Below, in pieces: positions 52,197-61,515 of a stretch of DNA of 64,000 nt (position 1 is its first letter; the number at the start of each line of letters is the position of its first letter). A model generated the notes under the pieces. The model made no database searches, was not told the origin of the DNA, and was given only the letters and a program-made list of their open reading frames with translations. Source of the DNA: Bradyrhizobium frederickii (lineage in GTDB: Bacteria > Pseudomonadota > Alphaproteobacteria > Rhizobiales > Xanthobacteraceae); the NCBI RefSeq assembly GCF_004570865.1, contig NZ_SPQS01000005.1, positions 1-64,000 of the forward strand, written 5' to 3'. Made by a program: the position numbers and the translations under genes.

Positions 52197-53417
52197 TCAG
52201 GCCGGGGTAATCGTCACAGGCAGGCTGTCGAGCCCGCGCAGCGTGTTGTTGAAGCGGCGTTTCGGCTCGCCCGTGATCTCGATTTTCGCGACGCGGCGCG
52301 CCAGCGCAGTCAGCATCACCTCGCCTTCGAGGCGGGCGACGAGCTGGCCGACGCACATGTGGATGCCCGAGCCGAAGCCGACATGGCCGGAGGTCCGGCG
52401 GGTAATGTCGTAGCTGTCGGGCCGGTCCCAGCGCCTGGGATCGCGATTGGCGGCGGCCAGGAACATCAGCACCTTCTCGCCCTCGCCGATCGTGGCCCCC
52501 GAGAGCTCGACCTCGCGCGTGGTGGTGCGGAAGAAGGTCTGCACCGGACTTTCGAACCGCACCGCCTCCTCGAAGGCGTTGCGCGCCAGCGTCGGATCAT
52601 CGCGCAGGCGCTGCCACTGGTCGGGGAAGCGCGCGAGGCAATAGACGGCGGCACCGATGCCGTTGACCGTGGTGTCGAGGCCGGCCGATAGCAGCGAGCG
52701 CACCAGCAGCGGCGCCTCGGTGGCCGTGATCTCGCCGTCGTCGACGCGGGCATGAATGCAGGCGCCGAAGCCGCCGGGCGCGAGATTGTCGCGCTGGCAT
52801 TGCTCGGCGACATAGGCCTGGTGCGGCGCCGAGCGCGCGATCGCCTGCTGGCGCAGCTCATTCGGCGGACCGAACGCGTTGAACACGACACTGGCGTAGG
52901 GGATCAGATGCTCGCGCCCCTCCGGCTTCAGGCCCAGCGCATCCGGAAAGATCGAGAGCGGATAGGCCTCGGCGAGATCGGCGATCGCGTCGAAGCTGCG
53001 CTTGTCGAGCAGCGCGTCAACCCGCTCCTCCGCTGCGGCGGCGAAGCGGTCGCGCACCTGCTTCATCGCGGTCGGCGACAGCACTTTCGACAGCACCGCC
53101 CGGGTGCGGGTATGCGCGGGCGGGTCGGCTTCGAGGATCAGGCTCGGCGGCCGCCACGGCGTCTCCTTCTTGAAGTCGGACAGGCCGACACCGCGGCTGG
53201 AGCAGAAGGTGGCGGGATCGTTCAGCACCGCGTGGACCTCGGCATAGCGCGCTACGCCATAAACGTTCCACTTGTCGAGATAGACCACCGGCCCGGCCTC
53301 CCGCAGCCGCTGATGGGCGGGATAAGGGTCGGCGAAAAACCTCATGTCGAACGGATCGACGTCGAGATGCGGAACGGAGGCGGGACCCGTCGATGCCGGG
53401 GTGCCGGATGCGGTCAT
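52197..53417 (-). CDS. cytochrome P450 of the CYP199A type
   Basis: A 406-residue soluble P450. Heme-ligand C355 lies in GFGSGIHMCVGQ, the I-helix acid-alcohol group is D248-T249-T250 (SAGLDTTVNG), and ExxR is NAFEEAVRF. It closely resembles my recollection of Rhodopseudomonas CYP199A2/A4, which demethylate 4-methoxybenzoate and oxidise para-substituted benzoates. Residues that hold the substrate carboxylate and ring in CYP199A4 appear conserved (R89, S92, F182, R240, S241, F295 here). Its product, 4-hydroxybenzoate, would feed the protocatechuate branch. Divergent from a MarR gene across 83 nt. GGGAGG precedes the ATG. Confidence 0.92.
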   Translation of the reverse strand: MTASGTPASTGPASVPHLDVDPFDMRFFADPYPAHQRLREAGPVVYLDKWNVYGVARYAEVHAVLNDPATFCSSRGVGLSDFKKETPWRPPSLILEADPPAHTRTRAVLSKVLSPTAMKQVRDRFAAAAEERVDALLDKRSFDAIADLAEAYPLSIFPDALGLKPEGREHLIPYASVVFNAFGPPNELRQQAIARSAPHQAYVAEQCQRDNLAPGGFGACIHARVDDGEITATEAPLLVRSLLSAGLDTTVNGIGAAVYCLARFPDQWQRLRDDPTLARNAFEEAVRFESPVQTFFRTTTREVELSGATIGEGEKVLMFLAAANRDPRRWDRPDSYDITRRTSGHVGFGSGIHMCVGQLVARLEGEVMLTALARRVAKIEITGEPKRRFNNTLRGLDSLPVTITPA

Positions 53418-53500
53418 GGAAGACCTCCCTCATTTTGATCTTGTGAAAGTGCAGCGCATGCCATTAGGTCTTTGGGCCCACCGCGAGTCAGAACCCCGAC

Positions 53501-54007
53501 ATGCCTGCGCCTTCGACCAGATCCCGCCAAAAGCCTGCGCCCGTTGAGGCGGGGCCGACGCTCGATCTCAACCGCTACGTCCCCGCATTCGTCACCTTCA
53601 TCGCCAACAAGCTCTCGAACAGCGCCACCGCGTTCTATCAGCGGGAGTTCGGCGTCAACGTCACGGAATGGCGGATCATGTCGCTGCTGGCGATTGAGCC
53701 CGGCATTCCGGCCTCGCGCATCTGCCACGTCATCGGCTTCGACAAGGGGCCCGTGAGCCGGACGCTGGGCGGCCTCGAGAAGCGTGGCCTGATCTCGATC
53801 CGCACCGACCCGAATGACGGCCGCACCCATTCGATCGCGCTGACGGCAAAGGGCCGCGCCACGCATGACAAGGTGATCGTTGCGGCGCTCGAGCGCGAAC
53901 GGCGGCTGTTGTCGTGCCTGAGCAAGGACGAGCGCGAAGTGCTGATCGATCTGCTGCGCCGGCTGCACGACAACCTCGGCGCGGTCACTGGCGGCATCGA
54001 GCCCTGA
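53501..54007 (+). CDS. MarR-family regulator next to the P450 operon
   Basis: A 168-residue winged-helix regulator (EWRIMSLLAIEPGIPASRIC, KGPVSRTLGGLEKRGLISIR, DPNDGRTHSIALTAKGR). Being divergent from the P450 gene, it is the likely local repressor of the P450-ferredoxin pair. A perfect MarR-like palindrome lies 150 nt downstream of it at 54159, not in its own promoter. The first 20 residues are low in complexity. Confidence 0.88.
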   Translation: MPAPSTRSRQKPAPVEAGPTLDLNRYVPAFVTFIANKLSNSATAFYQREFGVNVTEWRIMSLLAIEPGIPASRICHVIGFDKGPVSRTLGGLEKRGLISIRTDPNDGRTHSIALTAKGRATHDKVIVAALERERRLLSCLSKDEREVLIDLLRRLHDNLGAVTGGIEP

Positions 54008-54158
54008 CGGGTCGCGCTTCAGGCGCCACCTTCCGTCACGTCCAGGCATGCGCCGGCGTTTGCCGACGGCACCGTTCGGGCCGAGCATTGTTTCCTCCAG
54101 GATCGGACGCGGCAGTTTCCCTGCCGTCATTGCCTCCTGGAATGGTTCGCATAAATTA

Positions 54159-54172
54159 GTTGCCTAGGCAAC
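54159..54172. promoter_or_regulatory. orphan 14-bp perfect palindrome (GTTGCCTAGGCAAC)
   Basis: A typical MarR-type operator sequence set in AT-rich flanks (ATAAATTA on the left, AAAAGAATC on the right), which look like a promoter. It lies in the 385-nt gap between two convergent genes, so no intact gene starts from it in either direction. It may be a relic of a lost gene or drive a small RNA. Confidence 0.6.
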
Positions 54173-54241
54173 AAAAGAATCGGAAATATATTGCGGCGGG
54201 CGGCTGTCCTGTTTCGCCAGCACCTTCTTCGCATAGCGCTC

Positions 54242-54344
54242 GTCATTCCGGGGCGCGCGTAGCGCGAACCCGGAATCCATCGTGCAGCCATCTATGCGGG
54301 AGAATGGATTCCGGGTTCGCGCCCCAGGCGCGCCCCGGAATGAC
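54242..54344. repeat. family A repeat, CATTCCGGGGCGCGC subtype
   Basis: GTCATTCCGGGGCGCGCGTA at the left and GGCGCGCCCCGGAATGAC at the right, inner arms GAACCCGGAATCCAT and ATGGATTCCGGGTTC. Sits at the 3' ends of two convergent genes. Confidence 0.85.
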
Positions 54345-54392
54345 AGCGAGATGAGCTACGCGTCCCTCCCACGCCGCTCCTTCATCGACTCA

Positions 54393-56243
54393 CTACAAGC
54401 CGACCCATTCCGACGACGTATCATCATTCAGCTGCGCCACCGCATCGGCACGCCGCGCCAGCACGGCGCGCTGGTTGATGTAGCCCTTGTCGGTAATCTC
54501 GCCGCCGTCGACCGACGGTGGCTCGGCGAGCAGCAGCGCACGGGTGGCGTGACCAGTGGAATTGGCGGCCTGCTGCTTCAGTTTCGCGAGGCCCTGCGCG
54601 ATGGCGCTCCTGACCTTGTCATGTGCGAGCACCTCGCTCACATCGGCCGCCTCGCCCAAGCCGGCATGGGCGCGGCAGGCTGCGATGTTCGGAAACACCA
54701 GAAAGCGCACTTCATCACCGCCATGGCCTGCGACCACGATGTCCTGCGCCAAGGGCGCCAAGGCGGCGATGCCGGCGACGCGCAGCGTGCCGACATTGAC
54801 CCAGGTGCCGGAATTGAGCTTGAAATCCTCGGCGACGCGGCCGTCGAAGAACAGGCCGCGCTCCGGCCGCGCATTGTCGGCAAGCTTGACGGCATCGCCG
54901 ATCAGGTAAAAGCCCTCGTCGTCGAAGGCCTGCCGGGTCAGCTCCGGCGCCTTCCAATAGCCCGGCGTGACGTTGGGGCCGCGCACGCGCACCTCCAGCT
55001 TGTCGCCCGAGGCGACGAGCTTCAGCTCGGTGCCGGGAATGGGCACGCCGATATTGCCGGAGCGCTCGGCGAGGAAATGGCAATCGGTCGCGAGCGGCGA
55101 CGTTTCCGTCGAGCCCCAGGCCGAAACCATCGGCAGCGCGCGGCCGACGGTCTTGATCGAGAGCTCCTCGAGCGCGTCCCAGAGATTCTGCGGCAGGGCA
55201 GCGCCGGCATAGAAGGCGAATTTCACCTCGCCGAAGAAGCGGCGGCGCAGTTCCTCGTCGCCGCGCAGCGCCGCGATCAGCATGTCGAAGCCGCGCGGCA
55301 CGTTGAAATAGACCGTCGGCATCACGCTCTTCAAATTGGCCAGCGAGGTTGCAAACAGCCCCGGCGCTGGCTTGCCGCCGTCGATATAGAGCGAGCCGCC
55401 ATTGCGCAGCACGAGATTGAAATTGTGGTTGGCGCCGAAGGTGTGGCTCCAGGGCAGCCAGTCCAGGATGACGAGATCACCGCGCGTCTGCTCGAGAAAC
55501 GTCCAGGTCTGCGCCTTGGCCTGTTGGCTCGAGGTCAGCATGCGCTGGGTGTTGATGACGGCTTTCGGCGTCCCGGTCGACCCTGACGTGAACAGGAACT
55601 TTGCGATCGTGTCAGGCGTCACCGCGGCGAAGGCCGTTGCGACGTTAGGGCTCTCTGGCGTTGCCGCGACGGCGCGGAAAGCGAGTGCGCCGGCGTCATC
55701 CGCGTTGCCGCTGATGATCTGCGCCCGGTGCAGCGGCGCGATGGCGGCAAGCGCGGCCGCGAAGGGCCTGGTCGCAGACACGTAGATCGCGCCCGGCTCG
55801 AGCAGCGCGATCATGCTCTTGAGCTTCTCGAAATCCCGCGACATCAGCGAATAGGCCGGCGAGATCGCGGCCGAGGGCACGCCGACATGCTGGGCGGCAA
55901 GCGCGAGCAGCGCGTGGTCGATGCTGTTGTCGGAGAGAATCGCGAGCGGGTGTTCCGCGCTGAGGCCCTGCGCCAAAATCCAGGACGCCGCCGCACGCAC
56001 CTGGCGCAGCGCCTGCGCATAGGTGACGGTGGTCCACGGCGCTTCGACATTGCCGCGCTCGGCGAGGAAGATCGCATCCGGCGTTTGCCGCGCCCATTGC
56101 TCCAGCCAGTCGCCGACGCAACGCGCGGCATCCCGCAACGGATCGGGCGATCGCAGCACGATGCTGCCGTCGGCGCGATGCTCTGCGACGGTCCGCGGGC
56201 TTGCGAACAGGCCTGCAACGTCACCACGTGGGGCGACTGTCAT
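54393..56243 (-). CDS. feruloyl-CoA-synthase-like AMP-forming ligase
   Basis: A 616-residue acyl-CoA synthetase. P-loop LFTSGSTGTPKAVINT (about residues 195-210), adenylation motif SAWGSTETSP and the LNSGTWVNVG hinge with a C-terminal GEITDKGYINQRAVL are present. The extended N-terminus (GSIVLRSPDPLRDAARCVGD) and motif style match feruloyl-CoA synthases, so hydroxycinnamates (ferulate, p-coumarate) are likely substrates. The matching hydratase-lyase is not in the window. GGAGGAGAC precedes the ATG at 56243. Divergent from a MarR gene with an inverted repeat in between. Confidence 0.86.
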   Translation of the reverse strand: MTVAPRGDVAGLFASPRTVAEHRADGSIVLRSPDPLRDAARCVGDWLEQWARQTPDAIFLAERGNVEAPWTTVTYAQALRQVRAAASWILAQGLSAEHPLAILSDNSIDHALLALAAQHVGVPSAAISPAYSLMSRDFEKLKSMIALLEPGAIYVSATRPFAAALAAIAPLHRAQIISGNADDAGALAFRAVAATPESPNVATAFAAVTPDTIAKFLFTSGSTGTPKAVINTQRMLTSSQQAKAQTWTFLEQTRGDLVILDWLPWSHTFGANHNFNLVLRNGGSLYIDGGKPAPGLFATSLANLKSVMPTVYFNVPRGFDMLIAALRGDEELRRRFFGEVKFAFYAGAALPQNLWDALEELSIKTVGRALPMVSAWGSTETSPLATDCHFLAERSGNIGVPIPGTELKLVASGDKLEVRVRGPNVTPGYWKAPELTRQAFDDEGFYLIGDAVKLADNARPERGLFFDGRVAEDFKLNSGTWVNVGTLRVAGIAALAPLAQDIVVAGHGGDEVRFLVFPNIAACRAHAGLGEAADVSEVLAHDKVRSAIAQGLAKLKQQAANSTGHATRALLLAEPPSVDGGEITDKGYINQRAVLARRADAVAQLNDDTSSEWVGL

Positions 56244-56321
56244 ATGTGTCTCCTCCCTCCGTCCGGATACGACCGGCCGCGACCTCGTTCGGGCTGCTTG
56301 GCCACAATGTTGGGCTTGACA

Positions 56322-56342
56322 ATTGTTGTCGTCAACAACAAT
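56322..56342. promoter_or_regulatory. inverted repeat between feruloyl-CoA synthase and MarR genes
   Basis: ATTGTTGT-N5-ACAACAAT, immediately 3' of a TTGACA. It lies in the middle of the 145-nt divergent region and is a good candidate operator for the adjacent MarR regulator, whose ligand may be a hydroxycinnamoyl-CoA. Confidence 0.65.
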
Positions 56343-56388
56343 CTTTTGCCTCGCTGACGCGCTAAGCTTGCCGGGCGGGAGACACGAT

Positions 56389-56883
56389 GTGACAGCCAGC
56401 GCACCCCAGATTGCCCCACGCAAGCGCGCCGGCAATGGCGCGGCGCCCAGCGATGTCGCCGACGACATCGGGCTCGATGCGCTGGTCGGGCACGCCGGCT
56501 ACGCGGTGCGGCGCTTCCAGATCTGGATCTTCCAGGACTTCATCAAGACCCTCGGCGAAGTCGACATAAGGCCGACGCAATATTCGGTGCTGACGCTGAT
56601 CGGCGCCAATCCGGGCCTGTCGCAGATGGCGGTGGCAAAGCGCCTCGGCATCGAGCGCGCCCGGCTGGTGCATCTGCTCGACAGCCTCGAGCTGCGCAGG
56701 TACGTCAAGCGGGTCAAGTCGAAGGCGGACCGCCGTTCCCATGCCCTGCACCTCACCGCGCAGGGCGAGACGGCGCTGGCGAAATTCAAGCGGCTCGCGG
56801 CCGAGCACGAGCGGCACGTCGAAGAGAAGATCGGCAAGGAAAACCGGGCGCAGCTGCTCCGGATCCTCGCTGGCTTCACCTGA
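56389..56883 (+). CDS. MarR-family regulator of the feruloyl-CoA synthase gene
   Basis: A 164-residue winged-helix protein: RPTQYSVLTLIGANPGLSQM, KRLGIERARLVHLLDSLELR and KADRRSHALHLTAQG are the usual MarR helices and wing. Start at the GTG at 56389 (GGGAG upstream); an earlier frame start lies in the operator. Divergent from the ligase gene, consistent with CouR/FerR-like repression by hydroxycinnamoyl-CoA, which is inference. Confidence 0.88.
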   Translation: MTASAPQIAPRKRAGNGAAPSDVADDIGLDALVGHAGYAVRRFQIWIFQDFIKTLGEVDIRPTQYSVLTLIGANPGLSQMAVAKRLGIERARLVHLLDSLELRRYVKRVKSKADRRSHALHLTAQGETALAKFKRLAAEHERHVEEKIGKENRAQLLRILAGFT

Positions 56884-57012
56884 TCTCGACTGCCCATCAT
56901 TTAGGCTGTCGCTCGGCAAAGGGCGGTGATGCCGCCGCCGGCGGGCTTGCCGAAATACCTCATAACCAACTGATTACATTTATAATCTTCATCAGCGATC
57001 GGGCGTCCTGCT

Positions 57013-57024
57013 ATTGTGCACAAT
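57013..57024. promoter_or_regulatory. perfect palindrome upstream of atzF, possible GntR operator
   Basis: ATTGTGCACAAT is a perfect 12-bp palindrome about 55 nt upstream of the atzF start, with a second half-like GGCACA just after. Its form is typical of FadR-subfamily GntR operators, and a GntR (FCD) gene lies in the same cluster at 58998. Confidence 0.6.
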
Positions 57025-57078
57025 GGCACATCGCTTGCTTCCCTCACGGTGAGGACAGATTGCCGGAGTTTTGTCGCC

Positions 57079-58896
57079 ATGGGGGCTGAGCAGCCTGAAA
57101 CGATCGCCGCGATTGTGGCCGCGCATCGCGCGGGCACGCTGACGCCGGCAGAGACGATCGCGCGGACCTATCAGCGCATCCGCGACCACGACGATCCCGC
57201 CATCTTCATCAGCCTGCGCGAGGAGAAGGATGCGGTCGCGGAAGCCGAGAGGCTCGCCGCGCGCGCGGACGCCGCCAGCCTGCCGTTGTACGGCGTGCCG
57301 ATCGCGGTGAAGGACAATATCGACGCGCTGGGCTTTGCGACCACCGCGGCCTGCCCCGCCTTTTCCACCGCGCCGACACATGATGCGACCGCGGTGGCGC
57401 GCCTGCGCGCCGCCGGTGCCATCATCATCGGCAAGACCAATCTCGACCAGTTCGCGACCGGCCTCGTCGGCGTACGCTCGCCCTACGGCATTCCCAGGAA
57501 TTCGATTCGTGAGGATCTCATTCCCGGCGGATCGAGCTCCGGCTCCGCCGTGGCGGTCGGCGCCGGCCTCGTGCCGCTGTCGCTCGGCACCGACACCGCC
57601 GGCTCGGGGCGTGTGCCGGCGATGCTCAACAACATCGTCGGGCTGAAACCGAGCCTCGGCATGATCTCGAATGCCGGCCTCGTGCCGGCCTGCCGTACGC
57701 TCGACTGCATCTCGGTGTTCGCGCTGACGGTCGACGACGCGGCGCTGGCGCTGTCCGTGATGGCGGGACCGGACCCCGCCGATCCGTTCTCGCGCGACCG
57801 GCCGCTTGGCGCGATGACGCCGCTCCCGGCAGATCTGCGCCTTGGCGTGCCGCGCAACGGACAGCTGATCTTCTTCGGCGACAGGAATGCCGAGACCGCT
57901 TACGCCGATGCGCTGAAGCGCTGGACCGCGCTCGGCGCAACGCTGGTCGAGTTCGACCTCGAGCCGTTCTACGAGACGGCGCGGCTGCTCTATGAGGGCC
58001 CGTGGGTCGCCGAGCGTTACCTCGTGATCAAGGATCTGCTCGCCTCCGCGCCGGATGCGATCCATCCCGTCACGCGCGAGATCACCGCGGCCGGCGCGCG
58101 GCTCACGGCCGCCGAGACCTTTTCGGCGCTGTACCGCCTGCAGGGCCTGCGCAGGATCGCCGAGCGCACCTTTGCCAATATCGACGCGCTGGTGCTGCCG
58201 ACGGCGCCGACCGCCTATACGACCGCGCAGGTGCTCGCCAATCCGATCGAGCTCAACAGTCGGCTCGGCACCTACACCAATTTCGTCAATCTGCTCGACC
58301 TCTGCGGCCTGGCGCTGCCGGCGTCGATGCGCGCCGACGGCATTCCGTTCGGCATCACGCTGCTCGCGCCCGCCGGACGCGATGCGATGCTGGCGAGCAT
58401 CGGTCGCGTCTTCCATGCGGATACCAGGCTGAGCCTCGGCGCGAAAGGCGCGGCACCAGCACCGCTCGCGCCGCTGCCGGCAAGCCGCAGCGACGACATC
58501 CCGATCGCCGTGGTCGGCGCGCATCTGTCCGGCATGGTGCTGAATGGCGAATTGACAGCGCTGAACGGACGCCTGATCGAGACGACCAGGACAGCGCCCG
58601 ATTACAAGCTCTACGCGCTCAAGACCACGCCGCCGAAGCCCGGCATGCTGCGCGTCGCCGCCGGCAAGGGCGCGTCGATCGAGCTGGAGATCTGGTCGCT
58701 GTCGCCATCCGCCTTCGGCCAGTTCGTCAACGCGATTCCCTCGCCGATGGCGATCGGCACGGTGCGGCTGGCCGATGGCCGCTCGGTGAAGGGGTTTCTC
58801 GTCGAGCCCGAAGTGCTGGGAGATGCGCACGACATCACGGCGCTTGGAGGATGGCGCGCGTACATGAAGGAAGCTGCGACAAAGAAGATTTCGTAG
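57079..58896 (+). CDS. atzF: allophanate hydrolase (AtzF-type)
   Basis: Amidase-signature enzyme hydrolysing allophanate to ammonia and carbon dioxide. The 605-residue protein places the catalytic Lys-cisSer-Ser at K78, S152 and S176 (AVKDN, GGSSSGS, GTDTAGSGR), exactly 13 positions before the numbers known for Pseudomonas AtzF. The C-terminal domain (about 450-605, VVGAHLSGMVLNGELTALNG) is that of full-length allophanate hydrolases. Its stop codon TAG lies inside a family C repeat. Start chosen at 57079 (MGAEQPETIAAIV). Convergent with the GntR gene. Confidence 0.92.
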   Translation: MGAEQPETIAAIVAAHRAGTLTPAETIARTYQRIRDHDDPAIFISLREEKDAVAEAERLAARADAASLPLYGVPIAVKDNIDALGFATTAACPAFSTAPTHDATAVARLRAAGAIIIGKTNLDQFATGLVGVRSPYGIPRNSIREDLIPGGSSSGSAVAVGAGLVPLSLGTDTAGSGRVPAMLNNIVGLKPSLGMISNAGLVPACRTLDCISVFALTVDDAALALSVMAGPDPADPFSRDRPLGAMTPLPADLRLGVPRNGQLIFFGDRNAETAYADALKRWTALGATLVEFDLEPFYETARLLYEGPWVAERYLVIKDLLASAPDAIHPVTREITAAGARLTAAETFSALYRLQGLRRIAERTFANIDALVLPTAPTAYTTAQVLANPIELNSRLGTYTNFVNLLDLCGLALPASMRADGIPFGITLLAPAGRDAMLASIGRVFHADTRLSLGAKGAAPAPLAPLPASRSDDIPIAVVGAHLSGMVLNGELTALNGRLIETTRTAPDYKLYALKTTPPKPGMLRVAAGKGASIELEIWSLSPSAFGQFVNAIPSPMAIGTVRLADGRSVKGFLVEPEVLGDAHDITALGGWRAYMKEAATKKIS

Positions 58897-58981
58897 GGTG
58901 GGCAAAGCGTAGCGTGCCCACGATTCCCTGAATCACAAGAAGACCGTGGGCACGGCGCTTCGCGCCTTTGCCCACCCTACG
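58892..58981. repeat. family C palindromic repeat overlapping the atzF stop
   Basis: CGTAGGGTGGGCAAAG at the left and CTTTGCCCACCCTACG at the right, inner GCGTGCCCAC and GTGGGCACGGCG. The TAG of the repeat end serves as the atzF stop codon. Also separates the convergent atzF and GntR genes. Confidence 0.88.
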
Positions 58982-58997
58982 GCACCGCGTGCGCGTC

Positions 58998-59720
58998 CTA
59001 CACCGACACCGCGTAGATCTCGTACTCCCCGCGCACCAGCTCGATATGCGCGCGCATCGCGGCTGCCGCGCCCTGCTTGTCGCCGCGCATGATGGCGACG
59101 ACGACGCGGTCGTGCTCGGCATGCGATTTTGCCAACCGGCCGAGGTTGCGGAACTGGGCGCGGCGGAACGGCTGCACGCGGACGCGGGTGGCCAGCGTGA
59201 TCTCGGCGATGTAGCCGTTTTGCGAACCGGCATAGATGGCGTTGTGGAAGCGTTCGTTGACCTCGTGAAAGCGATCCGGGTTGCCGGTGTAGCTCAGCAC
59301 GCGCAGCTCTTCGTGGATGGCCTCCAGGCCGTGGCGCTCGGCCGCGGACATGCGCTCGGCCGCAAGGCCAGCGCACAGCGCCTCGAGCTCCGCCATCGCC
59401 TCGAACATGCTTGTCAGCCGCTCGATCGAGGGCTGCGCCACCACCGCGCCGCGATGGGGCCGCGCCTCGACGAGGCCGCTCGCCACCAGCTGGCGCAGCG
59501 CCTCGCGCACTGGCGTGCGCGAGACGTTGAAGCGCCGTGCGATGTCAGTCTCGTCCAGTGGTGCGCCGGGGGCGAGGGCGCCGCGCACGATCTCGTCCGC
59601 GAGCTGCAGGCGCAGCTCCTCGGCGCGCGTGACCTTGTGCACGCTGGGTGGCGCTCGGTCGACGCGAGGCACCACCGGCTCGGCCGGCGCTGTCCCTTGC
59701 GGAAGATCGTCAAGCGTCAT
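58998..59720 (-). CDS. GntR-family regulator, FCD subfamily
   Basis: A 240-residue regulator: an N-terminal winged helix ([35 protein letters not shown]) and an FCD effector domain ([20 protein letters not shown] with metal-type histidines). Its start overlaps the atzH stop by four bases, so it is the last gene of the atzG-E-H-gntR unit. It probably controls the cluster and may bind the palindrome upstream of atzF. Confidence 0.9.
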   Translation of the reverse strand: MTLDDLPQGTAPAEPVVPRVDRAPPSVHKVTRAEELRLQLADEIVRGALAPGAPLDETDIARRFNVSRTPVREALRQLVASGLVEARPHRGAVVAQPSIERLTSMFEAMAELEALCAGLAAERMSAAERHGLEAIHEELRVLSYTGNPDRFHEVNERFHNAIYAGSQNGYIAEITLATRVRVQPFRRAQFRNLGRLAKSHAEHDRVVVAIMRGDKQGAAAAMRAHIELVRGEYEIYAVSV

Positions 59721-60112
59721 GCGGTCTCTTTCGGCTCGTCGATGATGCTGACATGGGCGGCGACGACACGCCAACCCTCGGGAAAGCGGATCCAGGTCTG
59801 CATCTGCCGGCCGACCTTGCCTGGCGCCGTGTCGCGATAGAACAGGGTGGAAGCCACCGCGGTGTCGCGGCCATAGCTGGTAATGACCGTCTTGGCGGTG
59901 CGGCGGTTCAGGCCGACGGGCGAGCGCGCGGCACGGAAGCCGCTGATCGCCGCATAGCCATAGAGGTTCTCGCCGATGCCGTAGCGCAAGGTGCGGGGAT
60001 CGTTGCGGAACAGCTCGCCGAGCACGGCGACGTCGTTGTTGACGAGGGCCTGCTCATAGCGATCGAACGCGGCTTTGACGTCCGCGATCACGTCGGGGAG
60101 ATCGATCTCCAT
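59717..60112 (-). CDS. atzH: AtzH-like SnoaL-fold protein (DUF3225)
   Basis: A 131-residue protein (start at 60112, one base after the atzE stop) of the SnoaL-like family containing [20 protein letters not shown] and [20 protein letters not shown]. AtzH of the cyanuric-acid pathway is a decarboxylating amidohydrolase acting on 1,3-dicarboxyurea, and it is found beside atzE and atzG as here. Assignment rests on length, fold-level motifs and this context. Confidence 0.85.
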   Translation of the reverse strand: MEIDLPDVIADVKAAFDRYEQALVNNDVAVLGELFRNDPRTLRYGIGENLYGYAAISGFRAARSPVGLNRRTAKTVITSYGRDTAVASTLFYRDTAPGKVGRQMQTWIRFPEGWRVVAAHVSIIDEPKETA

Positions 60113-60113
60113 C

Positions 60114-61508
60114 TCAGATTCCTCTCGGCGATGGCGCGGCGGCCACGCCCATCTTTTCCAAGGCGTAGGCGACGCGGAGCGCAATGTCCTCGCGCCAGGG
60201 CGCGGCGATGATCTGCACGCCGATCGGCAACGGCTCGAGCGGCACCGGGACCGCCACCACCGGGAGGCCGATGAACGAGATCGGCTGGGTGTGGATGCCG
60301 ATATTGGCGCGCACCGGCAGCTCGACGCCGTCCAGATTGAAATTCACCTGGCCGAGCTTCGGTGCCGTACAGGGCGTCGCCGGCGCGAGCAGCACGTCGA
60401 CTGACTTGAAGATGTCCGCGAGCTGCGCGCGATACCAGCGGCGGAATTTCTGGGCGCGGTCGACCAGCGGCGCCGGCACCATGGCGCCTGCGATCAGCCG
60501 GTCGCGCACGGCCGGGTCGAAATCGTTCGGGCGCTTGCGCAGGCGATCGAGATGCAGCGATGCACCTTCGGTCGTGGTGATGACATAGGCCGCCGCGCGG
60601 GCACGGGCGGCCTCGGGCACGTCCACGACCTGCGTTGCGCCGAGCGCCCTGGCGACGCGGCTGACCGCTTCGACGGCTTCCGGAAACACATTCTTCTGGA
60701 AGTAACCGCCGGCGATCGCGATACGCAGATCCGAAACCGGGTTGGCGATCAGCGGCAGCGTCGGCTCCAGACCGCGCGTGGTGCAGGCGCTGTCCTCCGG
60801 GTCCGGCCCCTGCATCACGTCATAGGCGAGCGCGAGATCGGTGGCGGAGCGCGCGAACGGGCCGAGATGATCGAGGCTCGCGACGAAGGGGAACGAGCGC
60901 GCCCGCGACAGCCGGCCATAGGTCGGCTTCAGGCCAAAGATGCCGCAGAACGAGGACGGCACGCGGATCGAGCCGTTGGTGTCCGAGCCGAGCGCGATCG
61001 GCACCAGCGCGCCGCCGACGGCGCTGCCCGAGCCGCCGGAGGAACCGCCGGTCATCCGCGTCGTGTCATGCGGATTGCGCGAGGGACCGTCATGGACGTT
61101 CTCGCCGGTGAAGTCGTAGGCGTATTCGCCCATGTTGAGCGCACCGACGAGCACGGCGCCGGCGGCCTCCATGCGCTCGATCAAGGCCGCATCGCGCCTG
61201 GCAGGCGGAAGGTCGCGGTTGATCTTCGAGCCGGCCCGGGTGGGGAGGTCGGCGACGTCGAACAGGTTCTTCACCGCGAAGGGGACACCGGCGAGCGGGC
61301 CGACTTCCTTGCCTGCGGCGATGTCGGCATCGATCGCGCGTGCTTTCGCGCGGGCGCGATCGGCGGTGACATCGGTAAAGGAATTGAGGATGCCGTCGTG
61401 CTGCTTGATGCGCGCGAGCGCCGTTTCAGTGGCATCGAGTGCGGACATCTTGCGGGCCGCAACCGCGCTGGCGATTCCGGCGGCCGTCGTCTCTGGCTTG
61501 CTGGTCAT
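60114..61508 (-). CDS. atzE: AtzE-like amidase (1-carboxybiuret hydrolase)
   Basis: A 464-residue amidase-signature enzyme. The catalytic triad is K80 (FAVKNLFD), cis-S156 (GGSSGGS) and nucleophile S180 (GSDTNGSIR). With a GatC-like AtzG partner encoded 7 nt upstream, it matches AtzE of the cyanuric-acid route, which needs AtzG for stability. The start at 61508 gives the normal length. Followed one base later by the AtzH-like gene. Confidence 0.9.
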   Translation of the reverse strand: MTSKPETTAAGIASAVAARKMSALDATETALARIKQHDGILNSFTDVTADRARAKARAIDADIAAGKEVGPLAGVPFAVKNLFDVADLPTRAGSKINRDLPPARRDAALIERMEAAGAVLVGALNMGEYAYDFTGENVHDGPSRNPHDTTRMTGGSSGGSGSAVGGALVPIALGSDTNGSIRVPSSFCGIFGLKPTYGRLSRARSFPFVASLDHLGPFARSATDLALAYDVMQGPDPEDSACTTRGLEPTLPLIANPVSDLRIAIAGGYFQKNVFPEAVEAVSRVARALGATQVVDVPEAARARAAAYVITTTEGASLHLDRLRKRPNDFDPAVRDRLIAGAMVPAPLVDRAQKFRRWYRAQLADIFKSVDVLLAPATPCTAPKLGQVNFNLDGVELPVRANIGIHTQPISFIGLPVVAVPVPLEPLPIGVQIIAAPWREDIALRVAYALEKMGVAAAPSPRGI

Positions 61509-61515
61509 GGCGATG

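Noticed and set aside
54160..54354. 64-codon plus-strand frame after the MarR palindrome
   Set aside because: Mostly translation of a family A repeat; no conserved features.
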